64,000 bases of DNA from Loripinus fragilis. Lineage: Eukaryota > Mollusca > Bivalvia > Lucinida > Lucinidae. The DNA lies in contig CAXHUL010000530.1 of NCBI GenBank assembly GCA_964019695.1, positions 62,001 to 126,000 of the forward strand, written 5' to 3'. The translations under genes were made by a program, and so were the position numbers. This document shows positions 1 to 14,464 of this stretch, piece after piece. The notes below the pieces were generated by a model that saw only the letters and a program-made list of their open reading frames with translations, was not told where the DNA came from and searched no databases. Each line of letters opens with the position of its first letter. Positions within the stretch are counted from its first letter, which is position 1.

Positions 1-550
1 CACGCAACATATTTTTTTGTCTTGAAGTTTTGACCTTCAAAATTATCATCAAAGTTTCAGCATGAAAACCGGAAGTTAACGAAAATGCAACACTTTCGAT
101 GGCAAATATTGCGATAAATGATAACCCTAGGTTATAACCTTACAACTTACGTATGCCGATATTTAAATGATTCAGTTTAATTGAAACTTAAGTGATTTCT
201 CAAATTTTTGGGAAATTTCACGAAAAATGAAATTTAAAACATAAATTTTAGGTCCTTCCAGCAAAGTGAATTTTGTGTTGTAAACCGTTTTCTTGTTTGT
301 TTGAGTGAAACGCATTACTTGCACGCTGAAATTGAATAAAATTTCAAGATTTAATATGGTTACCAAAAAATTCGATGAATTTGTCATTTTTCACCAAAAA
401 TTTTGGCAGAAGTGTGCAATCGAGCTCAAGTTTTGGTAAAACGTTCTCCTACGTTAGGGACGCTTGTTAGTACAAAGACAAAGTGTATTAAGCTGATATT
501 TATAGAAAAAATAACACTTGTACCAGTTGCGTTTTTAATGGCTTTAAGTA
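1..550 (+). mobile_element. MITE-like DNA transposon, copy 1 (left part outside window)
   Basis: This is non-satellite sequence that matches the right-hand 550 bp of the complete copies at 28319-29172 (offset 28,622) and 32408-33261 (offset 32,711). It ends in the 3' terminal inverted repeat at 525-550, followed by TA and then satellite. The left end and 5' inverted repeat lie before the window. It has no transposase or other recognisable gene. It agrees with the third copy at the two sites where the second copy differs (C at 3 and C at 473). A perfect 12-bp palindrome, AGGTTATAACCT, lies at 129-140. A frame opening at 403 runs into the satellite but starts with TTG; its first ATG is at 538, 13 bp before the element ends, so it is not a convincing gene. 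Confidence 0.85.
525..550 (-). repeat. 3' terminal inverted repeat of MITE copy 1
   Basis: Read on the minus strand it starts TACTTAA and ends TAAAAACGCAACT, the same as the 5' ends of the complete copies except for two mismatches. It is followed by TA at 551-552, taken as one half of the target duplication. Confidence 0.85.
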
Positions 551-3120
551 TAGTTACTACAAGAACAACAACTATAGTTACAACAAGAACAACAACTATA
601 GTTACTACTACAACAGAAACTATAGTTACTAAAAGAACATCAACTATAGTTACTACTACAACAACAACTATAGTTACTACTAAAACAACAACTATAGTTA
701 CTACAAGAACAACAGCTGCAGATACTACAAGAACAACAACTATAGTTACTACTACCAAAACAACTATAGTTACTTCAGCAACAACAGCTGCAGTCTCTAT
801 TACAACAACCACTATAGTTACTACTACAACAACAACTTTAGTTACTACTACAACAACAACTATAGTTACTACAAGAACAACGACTATAGTTACTAAAAGA
901 ACAACAACTATAGTTACAACAAGAACAACAACTATAGTTACTACAATAACAACAGCTGCAGTTACTATTACAACAACAACAACTATAGTTACTATAAGAA
1001 CAACAACTATAGTTATTACTACAACAACTATAGTTACTACAAGAACAACAACTATAGTTACTACTACAACAACAACTATAGTTACTACAAGAACAACAAC
1101 TATAGTTACTACTACAACAACTATAGTTACTACAAGAACAAGAACTATAGTTACTACCAGAACAACAACTATAGTTACTACTACAACTAAAAACTATAGT
1201 TACTACTAGAACAACAACTATAGTTACAATTAGAATAACAACTATAGTTGATTCTACAACAACAACTATAGTTACTACAACAACTATAGTTACTACAAGA
1301 ACAACAACTATACTTACTACAAGAACAACAACTATAGTTACTACTACATTAACAACTATAGTAACTACAAGAACAACAACTGTAGTTACAACAAGAACAA
1401 CAACTATAGTTACTAAAAGAACAACAACTATAGTTACTAAAAGAACAACAACTATAGTTACTACTACAACAACTATAGTTACTACAAGAACAACAACTAT
1501 AGTTACTACAAGAACAACAACTCTAGTTACTTCAAAAACAACAGCTGCAGTTACTACTACAGCGACAGCTATAGTTGCTTCAAGAACAACAACTATAGTT
1601 ACTACGAGAACAACAACTATAGTTACTACTACAACAAAAAACTATAGTTACTACAAGAACAACAACTATAGTTACAATTAGAACAACAACTATAGTTACT
1701 TCTACAACAACAAATATAGTTACTACAACAACAACTATAGTTACTACAAGAACAACAACTATAGTTACTACAAGAAAAACAACTATAGTTACTACTACCA
1801 CAAACTATAGTTAATACAAGAACAACAACTATAGTTACAACAAGAACAACAACTATAGTTACTACTACAACAAAAACTATAGTTACTAAAAGAACATCAA
1901 CTATAGTTACTACTACAACAACAATATTAGTTACTACTAAAACAACAACTATAGTTACTACAAGAACAACAGCTGCAGATACTACAAGAACAACAACTAA
2001 AGTTACTACTACCGAAACAACTATAGTTACTTCAGCAACAACAGCTGCAAGTTCTACTACAACAACCACTAGTTACTACTACAACAACAACTTTAGTTAC
2101 TACAAGAACAACGACTATAGTTACTAAAAGAACAACAACTATAGTTACAACAAGAACAACAACTATAGTTACTGAAATAACAACAGCTGCAGTTACTATT
2201 ATAACAACAACAACTATAGTTACTATAAGAACAACAACTATAGTTACTACAAGAACAGCAACTATAGTTGTTACTAAATTAACAACTTAAGTTACTACAA
2301 GAATAACAACTCTAGTTACTACAAAAACAACAGCTGCAGTTACTACTTCAGCGACAGCTATAATTGCTACAAGAACAACAACTATAGTTACTACAAGAAC
2401 AACAACTATAGTTACTACTACAACAACAACTATAGTTACTACAAGAACAACAACTATTGTTACTTCTACAACAGAAAACTATAGTTACTACAAGAACAAA
2501 TACTATAGTTACAATTCGAACAAAAACTATAGTTACTTCTACAACAACAACTATAGTAACTACAAGAACAACAACTATAAGTACAACAAGAACAACAGCT
2601 GCATTTACTATTACAACAACAACTATAGTTACTATAAGAACAACAACTATAGTTACTACTACAACAACTATAGTTACTACAAGAACAACAACTATAGTTA
2701 CTAGTAAATTAACAACTAAAGTTACTACAAAAACAACAACTCTAGTTACTACTAAATTAACAACTAAAGTTACTACTAAAGCGACAGCTATAGTTGCTAC
2801 AAGAACAACAACTATAGTTACTACAAGAACAACAACTTTAGTTACTACTACAACAACAACTATAGTTACTACAAGAACAACAACTATAGGTACACCAAGA
2901 ACAACAACTATAGTTACTACTATAACAAAAAATATAGTTACTACAAGAACAACAACTATAGTTACTACAAGAACAACAACTATAGTTACAACAAGAACAA
3001 CAACTATAGTTACTATTACAACAAAAACTATAGTTACTACAAGAACAACAACTATAGTTAACACACGAACAAAAACTATAGTTACTACAAGAACAACAGC
3101 TGCAGTTACTATTACAACAA

Positions 3121-3135
3121 CAACTATAGTTACTA
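3121..3135 (+). other. Empty (pre-insertion) site of the MITE
   Basis: The satellite left of 3128 matches the left flank of the inserts (landmarks CACACGAAC, then GCTGCAGTTACTATTAC, then CAACTATA), and the sequence from 3127 matches the right flank (TAGTTACTACAAG, then TTACAACAAGAAC). The two flanks meet here with a single TA at 3127-3128, where insert-bearing copies have TA on both sides. Confidence 0.9.
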
Positions 3136-3779
3136 CAAGAACAACAACTATAGTTACAACAAGAACAACAACTATAGTTACTACTACAACAGAAACTATA
3201 GTTACTAAAAGAACATCAACTATAGTTACTACTACAACAACAACTATAGTTACTACTAAAACAACAACTATAGTTACTACAAGAACAACAGCTGCAGATA
3301 CTACAAGAACAACAACTATAGTTAATACTACCAAAACAACTATAGTTACTTCAGCAACAACAGCTGCAGTTTCTACTACAACAACCACTATAGTTACTAC
3401 TACAACAACAACTTTAGTTACTACTACAACAACAACTATAGTTACTACAAGAACAACGACTATAGTTACTAAAAGAACAACAACTATAGTTACAACAAGA
3501 ACAACAACTATAGTTACTACAATAACAACAGCTGCAGTTACTATTACAACAACAACAACTATAGTTACTATAAGAACAACAACTATAGTTATTACTACAA
3601 CAACTATAGTTACTACAAGAACAACAACTATAGTTACTACTACAACAACAACTATAGTTACTACAAGAACAACAACTATAGTTACTTCTACAACAAAAAA
3701 ATATAGTTATTACAAGAACAACAACTATAGTTACAATAAGAACAACAACTATAGTTACTACTACAACAAAAACTATAGT

Positions 3780-6700
3780 TACTACAACAACAGAACAACA
3801 ACTATCGTTACTACTAAATTAACAACTAAGTTACTTCAAGAACAACAACTCTAGTAACTACAAAAACAACAGCTGCAGTTACTACTAAAGCGACAGCTAT
3901 AGTTGCCTCAAGAACAACAACTATAGTTACTACAAGAACAACAACTATAGTTACTAAAAGAACAACATCTATAGTTACTACTACAACAACAACTATAGTT
4001 ACTACAAGAACAACAACTATAGTTACAACAAGAACAACAACTATAGTTACTACTACAACAAAAACTATAGTTACTAAAAGAACATCAACTATAGTTACTA
4101 CTACAACAACAATATTAGTTACTACTAAAACAACAACTATAGTTACTACAAGAACAACAGCTGCAGATACTACAAGAACAACAACTAAAGTTACTACTAC
4201 CAAAACAACTATAGTTACTTCAGCAACAACAGCTGCAGTTTCTACTACAACAACCACTAGTTACTACTACAACAACAACTTTAGTTACTACAAGAACAAC
4301 GACTATAGTTACTAAAAGAACAACAACTATAGTTACAACAAGAACAACAACTATAGTTACTGAAATAACAACAGCTGCAGTTACTATTATAACAACAACA
4401 ACTATAGTTACTATAAGAACAACAACTATAGTTACTACAAGAACAGCAACTATAGTTATTACTAAATTAGCAACTAAAGTTACTACAAGAATAACAACTC
4501 TAGTTACTACAAAAACAACAGCTGCAGTTACTACTTCAGCGACAGCTATAATTGCTACAAGAACAACAACTATAGTTACTACAAGAACAACAACTATAGT
4601 TACTACTACAACAACAACTATAGTTACTACAAGAACAACAACTATTGTTACTACTACAACAAAAAACTATAGTTACTACAAGAACAAATACTATAGTTAC
4701 AATTAGAACAAAAACTATAGTTACTTCTACAACAACAACTATAGTAACTACAAGAACAACAACTATAAGTACAACAAGAACAACAGCTGCATTTACTATT
4801 ACAACAACAACTATAGTTACTATAAGAACAACAACTATAGTTACTACTACAACAACTATAGTTACTACAAGAACAACAACTATAGTTACTAGTAAATTAA
4901 CAACTAAAGTTACTACAAAAACAACAACTCTAGTTACTACTAAATTAACAACTAAAGTTACTACTAAAGCGACAGCTATAGTTGCTACAAGAACAACAAC
5001 TATAGTTACTACAAGAACAACAACTTTAGTTACTACTACAACAACAACTATAGTTACTACAAGAACAACAACTATTGTTACTACTACAACAACAAATATA
5101 GTTACTACAAGAACAACAACTATAGTTACAACACGAACAACAACTATAGTTACTAAAAGAACAACAACTATAGTTACTAAAAGAACAACAACTATAGTTA
5201 CTACTACAACAACAACTATAGTTACTACTAAAACAACACCTATAGTTACTACAAGAACCACAGCTGCAGATACTACAAGAAAAACAACTATAGTTACTAC
5301 CAGAACAACAACTATAGTTACTACTACAACAAAAAACTGTAGTTACTACAAGAACAACAACTATAGTTACAATTAGAACAACAACTATAGTTACTTCTAC
5401 AACAACAACTATAGTTACTACAACAACTATAGTTACTACAAGAACAACAACTATACTTTCTACAAGAACAACAACTATAGTTACTACTACATTACAACTA
5501 TAGTAACTACAAGAACAACAACTATAGTTACAACAAGAACAACAACTATAGTTACTAAAAGAACAACAACTATAGTTACTAAAAGAACAACAACTATAGT
5601 TACTACTTCAACAACTATAGTTACTACAAGAACAACAACTATAGTTACTACAAGAACAACAACTCTAGTTACTTCAAAAACAACAGCTGCAGTTACTACT
5701 ACAGCGACAGCTATAGTTGCTTCAAGAACAACAACTATAGTTACTACAAGAACAACAACTATAGTTACTACTACAACAAAAAACTATAGTTACTACAAGA
5801 ACAACAACTATAGTTACAATTAGAACAACAACTATAGTTACTTCTACAACAACAAATATAGTTACTACAACAACAACTATAGTTACTACAAGAACAACAA
5901 CTATAGTTACTACAAGAACAACAACTATAGTTACTACTACAACAACAAATATAGTTACTACAAGAACAACAACTCTAGTTACTTCAAAAACAACAGCTGC
6001 AGTTACTACTACAGCGACAGCTATAGTTGCTTCAAGAACAACAACTATAGTTACTACAAGAACAACAACTATAGTTACTACTACAACAACAACTATAGTT
6101 ACTACAAGAACAACAACTATAGTTACTACTACAACAAAAAACTATAGTTACTACAAGAACAACAACTATAGTTACAATTAGAACAACAACTATAGTTTCT
6201 TCTACAACAACAAATATAGTTACTACAACAACAACTATAGTTACTACAATAACAACAACTATAGTTACTACAAGAACAACAACTATAGTTACTACTGCAA
6301 CAAAAAACTATAGTTACTACAAGAACAACAACTATATTTACAATTAGAACAACAACTATAAGTACTTCTACAACAACAACTATAGTTACTACAACAACTA
6401 TAGTTACTACAAGAACAACAACTATACTTACTACAAGAACAACAACTATAGTTACTACTACATTAACAACTATAGTAACTACAAAAACAACAACTATAGT
6501 TACAACAAGATCAACAACTATAGTTACTAAAAGAACAACAACTATAGTTACTAAAAGAACAACAAATATAGTTACTACTACAACAACTATAGTTACTACA
6601 AGAACAACAACTATAGTTACTACAAGAACAACAACTCTAGTTACTTCAAAAACAACAGCTACAGTTTCTACTACAGCGACAGCTATAGTTGCTTCAAGAA

Positions 6701-7228
6701 CAACAACTATAGTTACTACAAGAACAACAACTATAGTTACTACTACAACAAAAAACTATAGTTACTACAAGAACAACAACTATAGTTACAATTAGAACAA
6801 CAACTATAGTTACTTCTACAACAACAAATATAGTTACTACAACAACAACTATAGTTACTACAAGAACAACAACTATAGTTACTACAAGAACAACAACTAT
6901 AGTTACTACTACAACAACAAATATAGTTACTACAAGAACAACAACTCTAGTTACTTCAAAAACAACAGCTGCAGTTACTACTACAGCGACAGCTATAGTT
7001 GCTTCAAGAACAACAACTAAAGTTACTACAAGAACAACAACTATAGTTACTACTACAACAACAACTATAGTTACTACAAGAACAACAACTATAGTTACTA
7101 CTACAACAAAAAACTATAGTTACTACAAGAACAACAACTATAGTTACTACAAGAACAACAACTATAGTTACAATTAGAACAACAAATATAGTTACTACAA
7201 CAACAAATATAGTTACTACAAGAACAAC
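3780..7228 (+). repeat. Large satellite duplication, left copy (18.5 kb from its partner)
   Basis: It matches 22251-25891 at an offset of 18,471 bp that becomes 18,663 bp after about 5.9 kb, because the partner carries an extra 192-bp tandem copy. Diagnostic variants (ACTATCGTTAC at about 3801, the variant with AAATACTATAG, an unusual ACTATATTTAC at 6331) occur in the same order in both. Confidence 0.8.
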
Positions 7229-10200
7229 GACTATAGTTACTAAAAGAACAACAACTATAGTTACAACAAGAACAACAACTATAGTTACTACAATAACAAC
7301 AGCTGCAGTTACTATTACAACAACAACAACTATAGTTACTATAAGAACAACAACTATAGTTATTACTACAACAACTATAGTTACTACAAGAACAACAACT
7401 ATAGTTACTACTACAACAACAACTATAGTTACTACAAGAACAACAACTATAGTTACTTCTACAACAAAAAAATATAGTTATTACAAGAACAACAACTATA
7501 GTTACAATAAGAACAACAACTATAGTTACTTCTACAACAACAACTATAGTTACTATAAGAACAACAACTATAGTTACTACTACAACCACTATAGTTACTA
7601 CAAGAACAACAACTATAGTTACTACCAGAACAACAACTATAGTTACTACTACAACTAAATTCATAGTTACTACTAGAACAACAACTATAGTTACAATTAG
7701 AACAACAACTATAGTTGCTTCTACAACAACAACTATAGTTACTACAACAACTATAGTTACTACAAGAACAACAACTATACTTACTACAAGAACAACAACT
7801 ATAGTTACTACTACATTAACAACTATAGTAACTACAAGAACAACAACTGTAGTTACAACAAGAACAACAACTATAGTTACTAAAAGAACAACAACTATAG
7901 TTACTAAAAGAACAACAACTATAGTTACTACTACAACAACTATAGTTACTACAAGAACAACAACTATAGTTACTACAAGAACAACAACTCTAGTTACTTC
8001 AAAAACAACAGCTGCAGTTACTACTACAGCGACAGCTATAGTTGCTTCAAGAACAACAACTATAGTTACTACAAGAACAACAACTATAGTTACTTCTACA
8101 ACAAAAAACTATAGTTATTACAAAAACAACAACTATAGTTACAATAAGAACAACAACTATAGTTACTTCTACAACAACAACTATATTTACTATAAGAACA
8201 ACAACTATAGTTACTACTACAACAACTATAGTTACTACAAGAACAACAACTAAAGTTACTACCAGAACAACAACTATAGTTACTACTACAACTAAAAACT
8301 ATAGTTACTACTAGAACAACAACTATAATTACAATTAGAACAACAACTATAGTTGCTTCTACAACAACAACTATAGTTACTACAACAACTATAGTTACTA
8401 CAAGAACAACAACTATACTTACTACAAGAACAACAACTATAGTTACTACTACATTAACAACTATAGTAACTACAAGAACAACAACTGTAGTTACAACAAG
8501 AACAACAACTATAGTTACTAAAAGAACAACAACTATAGTTACTAAAAGAACAACAACTATAGTTACTACTACAACAACTATAGTTACTACAAGAACAACA
8601 ACTATAGTTACTACAAGAACAACAACTCTAGTTACTTCAAAAACAACAGCTGCAGTTACTACTACAGCGACAGCTATAGTTGCTTCAAGAACAACAACTA
8701 TAGTTACTACAAGAACAACAACTATAGTTACTACTACAACAAAAAACTATAGTTACTACAAGAACAACAACTATAGTTACAATTAGAACAACAACTATAG
8801 TTACTTCTACAACAACAAATATAGTTACTACAACAACAACTATAGTTACTACAAGAACAACAACTATAGTTACTACAAGAACAACAACTATAGTTACTAC
8901 TACAACAACAAATATAGTTACTACAAGAAAAACAACTCTAGTTACTTCAAAAACAACAGCTGCAGTTTCTACTACAGCGACAGCTATAGTTGCTTCAAGA
9001 ACAACAACTATAGTTACTACAAGAACAACAACAATAGTTACTACTACAACAACAACTATAGTTACTACAAGAACAACAACTATAGTTACTACTACAACAA
9101 AAAACTATAGTTACTACAAGAACAACAACTATAGTTACAATTAGAACAACAACTATAGTTACTTCTACAACAACAAATATAGTTACTACAACAACAACTA
9201 TAGTTACTACAAGAACAACAACTATAGTTACTACTACAACAACAAATATAGTTACTACAAGAACAACAACTATAGTTACAACACGAACAACAACTATAGT
9301 AACTAAAAGAACAACAACTATTGTTACTAAAAGAACAACAACTATAGTTACTACTACAACAACAACTATAGTTACTACTAAAACAACACCTATAGTTACT
9401 ACAAGAACCACAGCTGCAGATACTACAAGAAAAACAACTATAGTTACTACCAGAACAACAACTATAGTTACTACTACAACAAAAAACTGTAGTTACTACA
9501 AGAACAACAACTATAGTTACAATTTGAACAACAACTATAGTTACTTCTACAACAACAAATATAGTTACTACAACAACTATAGTTACTACAAGAACAACAA
9601 CTATACTTACTACAAGAACAACAACTATAGTTACTACTACATTAACAACTATAGTAACTACAAGAACAACAACTATAGTTACAACAAGAACAACAACTAT
9701 AGTTACTAAAAGAACAACAACTATAGTTACTAAAAGAACAACAACTATAGTTACTACTTCAACAACTAAAGTTACTACAAGAACAACAACTATAGTTACT
9801 ACAAGAACAACAACTATAGTTACAATTAGAACAACAACTATAGTTTCTTCTACAACAACAAATATAGTTACTACAACAACAACTATAGTTACTACAATAA
9901 CAACAACTATAGTTACTACAAGAACAACAACTATAGTTACTACTACAACAAAAAACTATAGTTACTACAAGAACAACAACTATAGTTACAATTAGAACAA
10001 CAACTATAGTTACTTCTACAACAACAACTATAGTTACTACAACAACTATAGTTACTACAAGAACAACAACTATACTTACTACAAGAACAACAACTATAGT
10101 TACTACTACATTAACAACTATAGTAACTACAAGAACAACAACTATAGTTACAACAAGAACAACAACTATAGTTACTAAAAGAACAACAACTATAGTTACT

Positions 10201-13200
10201 AAAAGAACAACAAATATAGTTACTACTACAACAACTATAGTTACTACAAGAACAACAACTTTAGTTACTACAAGAACAACAACTCTAGTTACTTCAAAAA
10301 CAACAGCTGCAGTTTCTACTACAGCGACAGCTATAGTTGCTTCAAGAACAACAACTATAGTTACTACAAGAACAACAACTATAGTTACTACTACAACAAA
10401 AAACTATAGTTACTACAAGAACAACAACTATCGTTACAATTAGAACAACAACTATAGTTACTTCTACAACAACAAATATAGTTACTACAACAACAACTAT
10501 AGTTACTACTACAACAAAAAACTATAGTTACAACAAGAACAACAACTATAGTTACTACAATAACAACAGCTGCAGTTACTATTACAACAACAACTATAGT
10601 TACTATAAGAACAACAACTATAGTTACTACTACAACAACTATAGTTACTACAAGAACAACAACTATAGTTATTACTAAATTAAAAACTAAAGTTACTACA
10701 AGAATAACACTCTAGTTACTACAAAAACAACAGCTGCAGTTACTACTTCAGCGACAGCTATAGTTGCTACAAGAACATCAACTATAGTTACTACAAGAAC
10801 AACAACTATAGTAACTACTACAACAACAACTATAGTTACTACAAGAACAACAACTATAGTTACTACTACAACAAAAAACTATAGTTACTACAAGAACAAA
10901 TACTATAGTTACAATTAGAACAACAACTATAGTTACTTCTACAACAACAACTATAGTTACTACAACAACAGAACAACAACTACAGTTACTACTAAATTAA
11001 CAACTAAGTTACTTCAAGAACAACAACTCTAGTAACTACAAAAACAACAGCTGCATTTACTACTACAGCGACAGCTATAGTTGCCTCAAGAACAACAACT
11101 ATAGTTACTACAAGAACAACAACTATAGTTACTAAAAGAACAGCAACTATAGTTACTACTACAACAACAACTATAGTTACTACAAGAACAACAACTATAG
11201 TTACAACAAGAACAACAACTATAGTTACTACTACAACAAAAACTATAGTTACTAAAAGAACATCAACTATAGTTACTACTACAACAACAATATTAGTTAC
11301 TACTAAAACAACAACTATAGTTACTACAAGAACAACAGCTGCAGATACTACAAGAACAACAACTAAAGTTACTACTACCAAAACAACTATAGTTACTTCA
11401 GCAACAACAGCTGCAGTTTCTACTACAACAACCACTAGTTACTACTACAACAACAACTTTAGTTACTACAAGAACAACGACTATAGTTACTAAAAGAACA
11501 ACAACTATAGTTACAACAAGAACAACAACTATAGTTACTGAAATAACAACAGCTGCAGTTACTATTATAACAACAACAACTATAGTTACTATAAGAACAA
11601 CAACTATAGTTACTACAAGAACAGCAACTATAGTTATTACTAAATTAACAACTAAAGTTACTACAAGAATAACAACTCTAGTTACTACAAAAACAACAGC
11701 TGCAGTTACTACTTCAGCGACAGCTATAATTGCTACAAGAACAACAACTATAGTTACTACAAGAACAACAACTATAGTTACTACTACAACAACAACTATA
11801 GTTACTACAAGAACAACAACTATTGTTACTACTACAACAAAAAACTATAGTTACTACAAGAACAAATACTATAGTTACAATTAGAACAAAAACTATAGTT
11901 ACTTCTACAACAACAACTATAGTAACTACAAGAACAACAACTATAAGTACAACAAGAACAACAGCTGCATTTACTATTACAACAACAACTATAGTTACTA
12001 TAAGAACAACAACTATAGTTACTACTACAACAACTATAGTTACTACAAGAACAACAACTATAGTTACTAGTAAATTAACAACTAAAGTTACTACAAAAAC
12101 AACAACTCTAGTTACTACTAAATTAACAACTAAAGTTACTACTAAAGCGACAGCTATAGTTGCTACAAGAACAACAACTATAGTTACTACAAGAACAACA
12201 ACTTTAGTTACTACTACAACAACAACTATAGTTACTACAAGAACAACAACTATAGGTACACCAAGAACAACAACTATAGTTACTACTATAACAAAAACTA
12301 TAGTTACTACAAGAACAACAACTATAGTTACTACAAGAACAACAACTATAGTTACAACAAGAACAACAACTATAGTTACTATTACAACAAAAACTATAGT
12401 TACTACAAGAACAACAACTATAGTTAACACACGAACAAAAACTATAGTTACTACAAGAACAACAGCTGCAGTTACTATTACAACAACAACTATAGTTACT
12501 ACAAGAACAACAACTATAGTTACAACAAGAACAACAACTATAGTTACTACTACAACAGAAACTATAGTTACTAAAAGAACATCAACTATAGTTACTACTA
12601 CAACAACAACTATAGTTACTACTAAAACAAAAACTATAGTTACTACAAGAACAACAGCTGCAGATACTACAAGAACAACAACTATAGTTAATACTACCAA
12701 AACAACTATAGTTACTTCAGCAACAACAGCTGCAGTTTCTACTACCACAACCACTATAGTTACTACTACAACAACAACTTTAGTTACTACTACAACAACA
12801 ACTATAGTTACTACAAGAACAACGACTATAGTTACTAAAAGAACAACAACTATAGTTACAACAAGAACAACAACTATAGTTACTACAATAACAACAGCTG
12901 CAGTTACTATTACAACAACAACAACTATAGTTACTATAAGAACAACAACTATAGTTATTACTACAACAACTATAGTCACTACAAGAACAACAACTATAGT
13001 TACTACTACAACAACAACTATAGTTACTACAAGAACAACAACTATAGTTACTTCTGCAACAAAAAAATATAGTTATTACAAGAACAACAACTATAGTTAC
13101 AATAAGAACAACAACTATAGTTACTTCTACAACAACAACTATAGTTACTATAAGAACAACAACTATAGTTACTACTACAACCACTATAGTTACTACAAGA

Positions 13201-14464
13201 ACAACAACTATAGTTACTACCAGAACAACAACTATAGTTACTACTACAACTAAATTTATAGTTACTACTAGAACAACAACTATAGTTACAATTAGAACAA
13301 CAACTATAGTTGCTTCTACAACAACAACTATAGTTACTACAACAACTATAGTTACTACAAGAACAACAACTATACTTACTACAAGAACAACAACTATAGT
13401 TACTACTACATTAACAACTATAGTAACTACAAGAACAACAACTGTAGTTACAACAAGAACAACAACTATAGTTACTAAAAGAACAACAACTATAGTTACT
13501 AAAAGAACAACAACTATAGTTACTACTACAACAACTATAGTTACTACAAGAACAACAACTATAGTTACTACAAGAACAACAACTCTAGTTACTTCAAAAA
13601 CAACAGCTGCAGTTACTACTACAGCGACAGCTATAGTTGCTTCAAGAACAACAACTATAGTTACTACAAGAACAACAACTATAGTTACTACTACAACAAA
13701 AAACTATAGTTACTACAAGAACAACAACTATAGTTACAATTAGAACAACAACTATAGTTACTTCTACAACAACAAATATAGTTACTACAACAACAACTAT
13801 AGTTACTACAAGAACAACAACTATAGTAACTACAAGAACAACAACTATAGTTACTACTACAACAACAAATATAGTTACTACAAGAACAACAACTCTAGTT
13901 ACTTCAAAAACAACAGCTGCAGTTACTACTACAGCGACAGCTATAGTTGCTTCAAGAACAACAACTATAGTTACTACAAGAACAACAACAATAGTTACTA
14001 CTACAACAACAACTATAGTTACTACAAGAACAACAACTATAGTTACTACTACAACAAAAAACTATAGTTACTACAAGAACAACAACTATAGTTACAATTA
14101 GAACAACAACTATAGATACTTCTACAACAACAAATATAGTTACTACAACAACAACTATAGTTACTACTACAACAAAAAACTATAGTTACAACAAGAACAA
14201 CAACTATAGTTACTACAATTACAACAGCTGCAGTTACTATTACAACAACAACTATAGTTACTATAAGAACAACAACTATAGTTACTACTACAACAACTAT
14301 AGTTACTACAAGAACAACAACTATAGTTATTACTAAATTAAAAACTAAAGTTACTACAAGAATAACACTCTAGGTACTACAAAAGCAACAGCTGCAGTTA
14401 CTACTTCAGCGACAGCTATAGTTGCTACAAGAACATCAACTATAGTTACTACAAGAACAACAAC
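6805..14464 (+). repeat. 7.66-kb tandem satellite duplication, unit A
   Basis: Nearly identical to the next unit, 14465-22099. The offset is 7,660 bp at first, 7,636 bp after about 8.56 kb and 7,635 bp after about 10.88 kb. The 24-bp step is one extra TACTAAAAGAAC monomer in this unit (about 8521-8565); the 1-bp step is a T missing from the other unit near 18515. The junction lies within 14454-14475. Confidence 0.88.
12487..12501 (+). other. Empty (pre-insertion) site of the MITE
   Basis: Same uninterrupted context as at 3121-3135, with a single TA at 12493-12494 and both flanking landmarks in place. Confidence 0.88.

Noticed and set aside
172..387. A 71-codon minus-strand frame in the transposon, repeated at 28794-29009 and 32883-33098.
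   Set aside because: It begins with ATG and is the same in all copies, but these are recent duplicates, so conservation means little. It resembles no family I know and is too short to be a transposase.
2457..3854. Thr-rich plus-strand frames (also at 11823, 19458, 38744, 47022, 58003) as mucin-like genes.
   Set aside because: They start with TTG in the repeat, change phase at A6 tracts, have no signal peptide, non-repeat domain or defined gene end, and copies differ by frameshift and stop.
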